Positions 56,301 through 64,000 of a stretch of DNA of 64,000 nucleotides are shown one piece after another. How positions within the stretch are numbered: position 1 is the stretch's first letter; every line of letters starts with the position of its first letter. The notes below the pieces were generated by a model. The model ran no database searches. It worked only from the letters and a program-made list of their open reading frames with translations, and was not told the origin of the DNA. The stretch is from Nonomuraea cavernae (GTDB taxonomy: Bacteria > Actinomycetota > Actinomycetes > Streptosporangiales > Streptosporangiaceae): the NCBI RefSeq assembly GCF_014646355.1, contig NZ_BMNH01000003.1, positions 124,001 through 188,000 of the forward strand, in the 5' to 3' direction. The translations under genes were made by a program, and so were the position numbers.

Positions 56301-56750
56301 ATGAGTCTTCGCACTTCAGGGGCGGTCGTCACCCTGCTCGTCGGGTCCGTGTCGGTCGCCGCTCCCGCCGAGGCCCGCGCCTCGGCTCCCGTTCCGGCCG
56401 TGGCCGCGGCCAACCCCGTGGTCTGGAGCTGGGGCTCGATCCGCTCCGCCGACCGGGCCGGTCTGGCGAGGGGCAAGGTCGTCCAGGACCGGCCGGGGTT
56501 CGTCGTCAACGGCAAGCTGTACGACCTGCCGGGGCGGGCGGGCTGCTCGTGGCTGCAGCTGCGCTGGGTCAAGGAGGACGGGAGCAAGGGGGCCAAGACC
56601 TACGGCAACTGCTCCGAAAGCAGGCCGGCGGCGTTCTCTGTCGGGGTGGGATACGTGGTCTCGATCGAGGGCAGGGTGTGCCGCGGCACCTCCGACCAGA
56701 TCACCGGCGCCTGCTCGTCCTGGGAGGGGGTCTGGGCCCGGGGCGGCTGA
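56301..56750 (+). CDS. Small secreted protein of unknown function
   Basis: This 149-residue protein has a Sec signal (LRTSGAVVTLLVGSVSVAAP, then AEARA). The mature part has four Cys (GRAGCSWLQLRWV, YGNCSES, GRVCRGTSD, TGACSSWEG), likely two disulfides. It has no recognised domain. TAGCCT at 56289-56294 ends six bases before the ATG, so it is probably leaderless and starts just 13 bp after the MetE-like stop. Confidence 0.7.
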   Translation: MSLRTSGAVVTLLVGSVSVAAPAEARASAPVPAVAAANPVVWSWGSIRSADRAGLARGKVVQDRPGFVVNGKLYDLPGRAGCSWLQLRWVKEDGSKGAKTYGNCSESRPAAFSVGVGYVVSIEGRVCRGTSDQITGACSSWEGVWARGG

Positions 56751-56810
56751 CCGAAACTCCTTCTTCCATACGCCGCCACCAGGGGTGTTCTTGTCGGTGC
56801 TCGGCGATAG

Positions 56811-59030
<2,220 letters not shown>

Positions 59031-59385
59031 GCCGGGCTCCGGTCCTGCTTCCGCCCGTCCGGTCTGGTGTCGGTTGCGCGCTCGATCCCGGTTCCGGGGG
59101 CGGTTGCCGGTCGCCGCACCGGTCGCCGCCACGGTCGCCGCCACGGTCATCGCCGCCGTTGTCGCCCGTTGTCCGTCGTCCCGTTCGGCCGGGTCGCCCG
59201 TGCTGTGCGGGGTCTTGGGGCGCTTCGCAGCGAATGCGAGGAAAGTCACCCGTCCACGTACAGAGCGTCGATATGCTGTCTACAGAGGGTTGTTTCTGGG
59301 CATATGTCCGAAAGGAGAAGTGACGGAACGTACGCGCTTGGTTTCGCGAAGTGGGCTGAAGGTCGTACCCTCCCATAGTGACCCA
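59031..59385. other. 355-bp non-coding region upstream of the GGDEF-EAL gene
   Basis: The first ~130 bp hold an imperfect tandem repeat of GGTCGCCGCCAC. The next ~150 bp are less GC-rich. CATAGT at 59374-59379 ends six bases before the ATG at 59386 and is the likely -10. A 24-codon frame at 59304-59378 is judged chance. No c-di-GMP riboswitch core was found. Confidence 0.5.
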
Positions 59386-61476
59386 ATGGGGGTTCTGTTA
59401 CCGATGACTGACCCAACCGACACCCGCGACACAGGACCACGCGTCGGCACGCCCCTGTGGGCGTTCCTCGCGGGCATTACGGTGATCGGCTTCACCGCCC
59501 TGGTCGTGGCCATGCTGAGACTGGATCCGGCCAGCCTGATGGACCTCGCGCGTGCCCCCTTGTTCTGGGTGCTCGCCGTCCTGGTCGCTCTGGGCGAGCT
59601 CAGGCCCGTCATGGTGTCCTCCGCGGCGCTCGTGGGCGGCACCTACCCTTCGGCGTTGTTCACCTTCGCCGTGCTCCTGCACTTCGGCCTGCCGGTGGCG
59701 GTGCTGATGCAGGCGGTGGCCGTCGCGATGAACGGCGTTCTCACCCGCAAGTCGTGGCACCGGGTGATGTTCAACGTCGCCCAGTCGACGCTCGCGCTGA
59801 CCGCCGCCGCGGTCGTGCTGGGGCTGTTCGGCATCGCGCCGAGCCCCGTCCAGCCCTGGGTGCCCACCGGGGCCGACCTGCCGGCGATGGCGCTGGCCGG
59901 TGTCGCCTACTTCGCCGTCCGCGCGTCGCTGGTGAGCGGGGCCGTCGCGCTGCACGAACGCCGCTCGATCACCCGGGTGCTCAGGTCCACCGCCGGGCCG
60001 CAGAGCCTGGTCTACGCCGCGCTGCTCGGCCTGGCGCCGCTGGTCGTGGTGGTGATGAGCGACTCTCCGGAGCTGGTGCCGCTGTTCGTGGCGCCGCTGG
60101 CCGCCGTCTACTTCACGGCGACGCTGTCCATGCGCCGCGACCATCAGGCGCTGCACGACGAGCTGACCGGCCTGCCCAACCGCAAGATGCTCATCGTGAG
60201 CACCGAGGAGGCGCTGGCCGAGGCCCGCCATGACGAGCGCGTCGGGCTGTTCCTGCTCGACCTCGACCGGTTCAAGGAGGTCAACGACACGATGGGCCAT
60301 CCGGTCGGTGACCGGCTGCTGCAGATGGTGGCCCACCGGCTCACCCATTCCGTACGGCCGGGCGACGTCGTGGCCCGGCTGGGCGGCGACGAGTTCGCGG
60401 TGCTCCTGCCCTCGATCAGAGACGCCCACGCGGCCCGCGAGGTGGCGGCGAGGCTGCGCGCTGCGCTGACCGAGCCGGTGCGCCTGGAGGGCATGACCTT
60501 CGATCTCGACGGCTCGGTCGGCATCGCGCTCTACCCCGACCACGCCCCCGACTTCGAGTTGCTGCTGCAACGCGCCGACGTGGCCATGTACCTCGCCAAG
60601 GAGAGCCGCACCGGGGTGGAGCTCTACCAGCAGGACAAGGACCGCAACTCACCCGAGCGGCTCAACCTTCTCGGTGACCTGCGCCGCGCCGTCGACGGCG
60701 GCGACCTCCAGCTGCACTACCAGCCCAAGGTGGGCCTGACCAGCGGTGTGGTCCACGGGGTCGAGGGGCTGCTGCGCTGGTGCCACCCGGTCCGGGGCCC
60801 GATCGCGCCGTCGGAGTTCATCCCGCTGGCCGAGCAGTCCTACCTGATGCGCCAGATCACCGCCTACGTGATCGAGATGGCGCTGGAGCAGGCCGCCCGC
60901 TGGTGGCACACGGGGCTGCGGGTGCAGATCTCGGTCAACATCTCGGCCCGTGACCTGCTCGACTCGAAGCTGCCCGAGCAGCTGGAGGTGGGCCTGGCCA
61001 AGTTCAGGCTGCCGCCGATGGCCATCCAGCTGGAGGTCACCGAGCGCATCCTGATGGGCGACCAGGCCTACACCCACGAGACGATCAAGGCGCTGGCCGC
61101 GCTCGGCGTGCCTCTCGCCCTCGACGACTTCGGCACCGGCTACTCCTCGCTGATCAGGCTCCAGCGGCTGGCCGTCTCCGAGGTGAAGATCGACTCGTCG
61201 TTCGTCCGCCGCATCACCGAGTCCGAGGACGACGACCGGATCGTCCGTTCCATCGTCGACCTGGTCCGCTCGCTCGGCCTGCGCTCGGTCGCCGAGGGCG
61301 TCGAGTCCGACGAGGCCGCCATCCGGCTCGCCGAGATGGGCTGCGACGTGGGCCAGGGCTGGCTGTTCGGCCGGCCGATGCCGCCCGCCGAGGCCACCTC
61401 GTGGCTGCGCGAGCGCTTCGAGACGACGCCGCAGATCGAGCTGGGCTACCGCCCCGAGGTCACCCAGACGGCCTAG
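59386..61476 (+). CDS. Membrane GGDEF-EAL protein (c-di-GMP cyclase/phosphodiesterase)
   Basis: The ATG at 59386 is chosen because CATAGT ends six bases upstream; ATG 59404 is the alternative. Length 696. About six to eight N-terminal hydrophobic helices form a MASE-like sensor. The GGDEF domain has LGGDEF and an inhibitory-site RPGD exactly five residues before it. The EAL domain reads EGLLRW at motif 1, then NISARDL, LEVTERIL, LDDFGTGYSSL, VKIDSSF and VAEGVES, so metal-binding residues are kept. Both activities are possible. With the chosen start, codon 5 is TTA, a rare codon that makes translation depend on the bldA tRNA in related actinomycetes. Confidence 0.93.
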   Translation: MGVLLPMTDPTDTRDTGPRVGTPLWAFLAGITVIGFTALVVAMLRLDPASLMDLARAPLFWVLAVLVALGELRPVMVSSAALVGGTYPSALFTFAVLLHFGLPVAVLMQAVAVAMNGVLTRKSWHRVMFNVAQSTLALTAAAVVLGLFGIAPSPVQPWVPTGADLPAMALAGVAYFAVRASLVSGAVALHERRSITRVLRSTAGPQSLVYAALLGLAPLVVVVMSDSPELVPLFVAPLAAVYFTATLSMRRDHQALHDELTGLPNRKMLIVSTEEALAEARHDERVGLFLLDLDRFKEVNDTMGHPVGDRLLQMVAHRLTHSVRPGDVVARLGGDEFAVLLPSIRDAHAAREVAARLRAALTEPVRLEGMTFDLDGSVGIALYPDHAPDFELLLQRADVAMYLAKESRTGVELYQQDKDRNSPERLNLLGDLRRAVDGGDLQLHYQPKVGLTSGVVHGVEGLLRWCHPVRGPIAPSEFIPLAEQSYLMRQITAYVIEMALEQAARWWHTGLRVQISVNISARDLLDSKLPEQLEVGLAKFRLPPMAIQLEVTERILMGDQAYTHETIKALAALGVPLALDDFGTGYSSLIRLQRLAVSEVKIDSSFVRRITESEDDDRIVRSIVDLVRSLGLRSVAEGVESDEAAIRLAEMGCDVGQGWLFGRPMPPAEATSWLRERFETTPQIELGYRPEVTQTA

Positions 61477-61480
61477 CGAA

Positions 61481-61519
61481 GATGGAGGAGCGCGCTTCGT
61501 CGAAGGACACTCCTCCATC
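61481..61519 (+). terminator. Hairpin after the GGDEF-EAL gene
   Basis: GATGGAGGA (61481-61489) pairs with TCCTCCATC (61511-61519); inside, CTTCG pairs with CGAAG. It starts four bases after the stop. The remaining ~235 bp before gatC show only TAGGAT at 61707-61712, a possible gatC -10. Confidence 0.6.
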
Positions 61520-61755
61520 CGCGCTCACCGAGCATGCGGGCGCCCTTTTCGATTCGGCGACGCGCCCGGTAGGAGAAGGACGGGCGGGGCGTCGGGCTCG
61601 ACGAGCTCTACGGGTGACCGCGGAGCGGGCCGGACGACCATCACCGGTGGGCACGGCAGGTGTTTCCAGGTGGTTAAAGGGTTCGGAGGCGCTCCGGGGA
61701 GCCCCCTAGGATGACAGTGTCCCAACTCCATTCACGAAAACGGGTTCAACGACTC

Positions 61756-62055
61756 ATGTCCGCCATAACCCGCGACGAGGTCGCACACCTGGCCCGGTTG
61801 TCCAGGCTGGCGCTCACCGACGACGAGCTTGACCACTACGCCACGCAACTCGGTGCCATCATCGAGTCGGTCGCGAAGGTCGCCGAGGTCGCCGCCGAGG
61901 ACGTGCCGCCTTCGTCGCACGCGCTTCCGCTGACCAATGTCTTCCGCGCCGACGAGGTGCGACCGTCCCTGACGCCCGAGCAGGCGCTGTCCGGCGCTCC
62001 GGCCGTCGAGGACGATCGCTTCCGGGTGCCGCGCATCCTGGGGGAGGAGGCATGA
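61756..62055 (+). CDS. gatC: Asp-tRNA(Asn)/Glu-tRNA(Gln) amidotransferase subunit GatC
   Basis: The ATG at 61756 gives 99 residues beginning with the usual [19 protein letters not shown]. GatC wraps GatA and GatB and stabilises the complex that converts Glu-tRNA(Gln) and Asp-tRNA(Asn) to the amides. [15 protein letters not shown] and FRVPRIL are typical C-terminal motifs. The stop overlaps gatA by 4 bp. No ribosome-binding site is evident; an upstream in-frame ATG at 61711 is less likely by similarity. Confidence 0.95.
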   Translation: MSAITRDEVAHLARLSRLALTDDELDHYATQLGAIIESVAKVAEVAAEDVPPSSHALPLTNVFRADEVRPSLTPEQALSGAPAVEDDRFRVPRILGEEA

Positions 62056-63542
62056 GCTTGATTCACAAGACCGCCGCCGAGTTGGGCGCGCTGATCGCCG
62101 CCGGCGAGGTGTCGTCCGTCGAGGTCGCCGAGGCCCACCTCGACCGCATGGCCGAGGCCGAGCCCAAGATCAACGCGTTCCTGCACGTCGACCGCGAGAC
62201 CACGCTCGCCCAGGCCAGGGTCGTCGACGACCGGCTGAGGTCGGGCGAGCGGCTCGGCCCGCTGGCCGGCGTGCCGGTCGCGCACAAGGACATCTTCGCC
62301 ACCCGCGACATGCCGACCACGGCCGCGTCCAAGATCCTCGAAGGCTGGCGGCCGCCCTACGACGCCACCGTCACGGGCCGCCTGCGCGAGGCCGGGCTGG
62401 TCATCCTCGGCAAGACCAACCTCGACGAGTTCGCGATGGGCTCGTCCACCGAAAACTCCGCCTACGGCGTGACCCGCAACCCGTGGGACCTGACCCGGGT
62501 GCCCGGCGGCTCCTCGGGCGGTTCGAGCGCCGCCGTCGCCGCGTACGAGGCGCCGCTGTCCACCGGCACCGACACGGGCGGCTCGATCCGGCAGCCCGCC
62601 TCGGTCACCGGCATCGTGGGCATGAAGCCGACCTACGGCGGCTCGTCCCGCTACGGCCTGATCGCGTTCGCCAGCTCGCTCGACACGCCCGGGCCGTTCG
62701 CCCGCAACGTGCTCGACGCGGCGCTGCTGCAGGAGGCCTTCTCCGGGCACGACCCGCTCGACTCCACCTCGATCGACGCGCCGGTGCCCTCGGTGGTCGA
62801 GGCGGCCCGCACGGCCGACGTCGCGGGCATGCGGATCGGCGTGGTCAAGGAGTTCGCCGGCGAGGGCTACCAGCCGGGCGTGCTGGCCCGCTTCCACGAG
62901 GTCGTGCAGCTGCTCGAGTCGCTGGGCGCCAAGGTCGTCGAGGTGTCCTGCCCGTCGTTCGCGACCGCGCTGCCCGCCTACTACCTGATCGCGCCGTCGG
63001 AGTGCTCCTCCAACCTGGCGCGCTTCGACGCCATGCGCTACGGCCTGCGCGTCGGCGACGACGGCACCCGCAGCGCCGAGGAGGTCATGGCGCTGACCAG
63101 GGCGGCCGGGTTCGGTCCCGAGGTCAAGCGGCGCATCATGCTCGGCACCTACGCCCTGTCCAGCGGCTACTACGACGCCTACTACGGCCAGGCCCAGAAG
63201 GTGCGCACGGTCATCTCCCGTGAGTTCGAGGCCGCCTTCCACCAGGTCGACGCGTTGGTGTCGCCGACGACGCCGACCACGGCGTTCCCGATCGGCGAGC
63301 GGGCCGACGACCCGATCGCGATGTACCTCGCCGACCTCTGCACGATCCCGTCCAACCTGGCCGGCAACGCCGCCATCTCGGTGCCCTGCGGCCTGGCCGA
63401 CGAGGACGGCCTGCCGGTCGGCCTGCAGATCATGGCCCCGGTCCTGGGCGACGACCGCTGCTACCGGGTCGGCGCCGCCGTCGAGAAGGCCCTGGAGAGC
63501 CGCTGGGGCGGTGGCCTGCTGTCCAAGGCCCCGGCGCTCTAG
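62052..63542 (+). CDS. gatA: Glutamyl-tRNA(Gln) amidotransferase subunit GatA
   Basis: This 496-residue amidase-signature enzyme hydrolyses glutamine to supply ammonia. The Ser-cisSer-Lys triad is seen as VAHKDIF (Lys), [12 protein letters not shown] (Ser) and the signature [32 protein letters not shown] and [16 protein letters not shown] are family motifs. GAGGAGG precedes the ATG, which overlaps the gatC stop (ATGA). Confidence 0.97.
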   Translation: MSLIHKTAAELGALIAAGEVSSVEVAEAHLDRMAEAEPKINAFLHVDRETTLAQARVVDDRLRSGERLGPLAGVPVAHKDIFATRDMPTTAASKILEGWRPPYDATVTGRLREAGLVILGKTNLDEFAMGSSTENSAYGVTRNPWDLTRVPGGSSGGSSAAVAAYEAPLSTGTDTGGSIRQPASVTGIVGMKPTYGGSSRYGLIAFASSLDTPGPFARNVLDAALLQEAFSGHDPLDSTSIDAPVPSVVEAARTADVAGMRIGVVKEFAGEGYQPGVLARFHEVVQLLESLGAKVVEVSCPSFATALPAYYLIAPSECSSNLARFDAMRYGLRVGDDGTRSAEEVMALTRAAGFGPEVKRRIMLGTYALSSGYYDAYYGQAQKVRTVISREFEAAFHQVDALVSPTTPTTAFPIGERADDPIAMYLADLCTIPSNLAGNAAISVPCGLADEDGLPVGLQIMAPVLGDDRCYRVGAAVEKALESRWGGGLLSKAPAL

Positions 63543-63671
63543 GCGAGGCGCTCTGGGTGAGGAAGGAACGGCGGGGCCGACGCGAGCGGGAGGCCGAGCC
63601 TTCCGGACGCGCCGGCCTTCGCGCGGGCGGCGATATTTTCGAATGCGACGATCTGAACTAAGGACCTCAAC

Positions 63672-64000
63672 ATGAATGTCGAGACGGCCATGCCGTACGA
63701 CGAAGCGCTTGATCGGTACGAGCCGGTGCTCGGCCTGGAGACGCACGTCGAGCTGGGCACCGAGTCCAAGATGTTCTGCGGCTGCAAGACGACGTTCGGC
63801 GCGCCGCCCAACACCCAGGTCTGCCCGACGTGCCTGGCGCTGCCCGGCTCGCTGCCGACGGCCAACGCCGTCGCGATCGAGTCGACGATCCGCATCGGCC
63901 TGGCGCTCAACTGCTCCATCGCCGAGTGGTGCCGCTTCGCCCGGAAGAACTACTTCTATCCGGACATGCCGAAGAACTACCAGATCTCGCAGTACGACGA
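63672..64000 (+). CDS. gatB: Asp-tRNA(Asn)/Glu-tRNA(Gln) amidotransferase subunit GatB (partial, 3' end off window)
   Basis: About 110 N-terminal residues are visible. [20 protein letters not shown], the zinc-type cysteines in FCGCKTTFG and [13 protein letters not shown], and [19 protein letters not shown] are hallmark GatB sequences. GatB binds the mischarged tRNA and activates its acyl group with ATP. AAGGA lies seven bases before the ATG. A 129-bp gap after gatA contains no other gene. Confidence 0.96.
   Translation, partial: MNVETAMPYDEALDRYEPVLGLETHVELGTESKMFCGCKTTFGAPPNTQVCPTCLALPGSLPTANAVAIESTIRIGLALNCSIAEWCRFARKNYFYPDMPKNYQISQYD

Noticed and set aside
59304..59378. 24-codon frame (MSERRSDGTY...) before the GGDEF-EAL gene as a leader peptide
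   Set aside because: No ribosome-binding site and no attenuator-like hairpins; it ends inside the predicted -10 element.
61477..61755. Small protein between the GGDEF-EAL gene and gatC
   Set aside because: The frame starting at 61401 begins inside the upstream gene, lacks a start signal and crosses a terminator-like hairpin.

Overview
The window is about 64 kb of very GC-rich chromosomal DNA. Genes are tightly packed, starts are often GTG, and many transcripts look leaderless: a TANNNT -10 element ends about 6 nt before the start codon. The gene set (GlgE alpha-glucan pathway, steroid-type heteromeric acyl-CoA dehydrogenases, short MetE, Ser/Thr kinases, GatCAB, NAD-ligase) fits a filamentous actinomycete. 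By inference this is a member of Streptosporangiales (Nonomuraea-like). No rRNA, tRNA, CRISPR array, prophage or insertion sequence was seen. The first gene (LigD-like) and the last (gatB) are cut by the window edges.

Left part (1-8.8 kb): a LigD-type phosphoesterase protein whose ligase motif I is degenerate, a FadR-type GntR regulator, a metallo-beta-lactamase-fold hydrolase, then a lipid-catabolism set. That set holds a thiolase, a KstR-like TetR regulator and two acyl-CoA dehydrogenases resembling the FadE28/FadE29 (ChsE1/ChsE2) pair. KstR-type operators precede the thiolase, the regulator and the dehydrogenases, suggesting one small regulon. An ECF sigma factor and an NADP-type oxidoreductase are interleaved.

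8.8-20.7 kb: a membrane-anchored sigma-like protein, a four-gene osmoprotectant ABC importer, a flavin reductase, a Phd/VapC toxin-antitoxin pair, SppA, and an orphan ATPase with a nuclease-like C-terminus. The ATPase and SppA share a symmetric divergent promoter. 18.4-22.6 kb carries two tandem secreted subtilases that share an unassigned C-terminal domain.

22.7-33.1 kb: the GlgE pathway (glgE-treS-mak with glgB downstream, glgP divergent), which turns trehalose into branched alpha-glucan via maltose-1-phosphate. 33.1-36 kb: an RpiR/MurR-type regulator convergent with a large secreted amidase. 36-41.7 kb: enoyl-CoA hydratase, then a coiled-coil protein, a QueC-like PP-loop protein, an M55 aminopeptidase and a Tat-exported amine oxidase. 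41.8-47 kb: three consecutive Ser/Thr kinases; the first two share a multi-pass membrane domain in place of PASTA repeats. 47.2-51.2 kb: etfBA, an MFS exporter and a TetR regulator with a 26-bp perfect palindrome.

51.2-64 kb: housekeeping genes. These are cysteine desulfurase and MnmA (tRNA 2-thiolation), a UlaG-like hydrolase divergent from a short MetE through overlapping -10 elements, a small secreted protein, LigA, a membrane GGDEF-EAL protein with an early TTA codon, and gatC-gatA-gatB. Family names rest on motifs and recalled homologues; no database search was possible.
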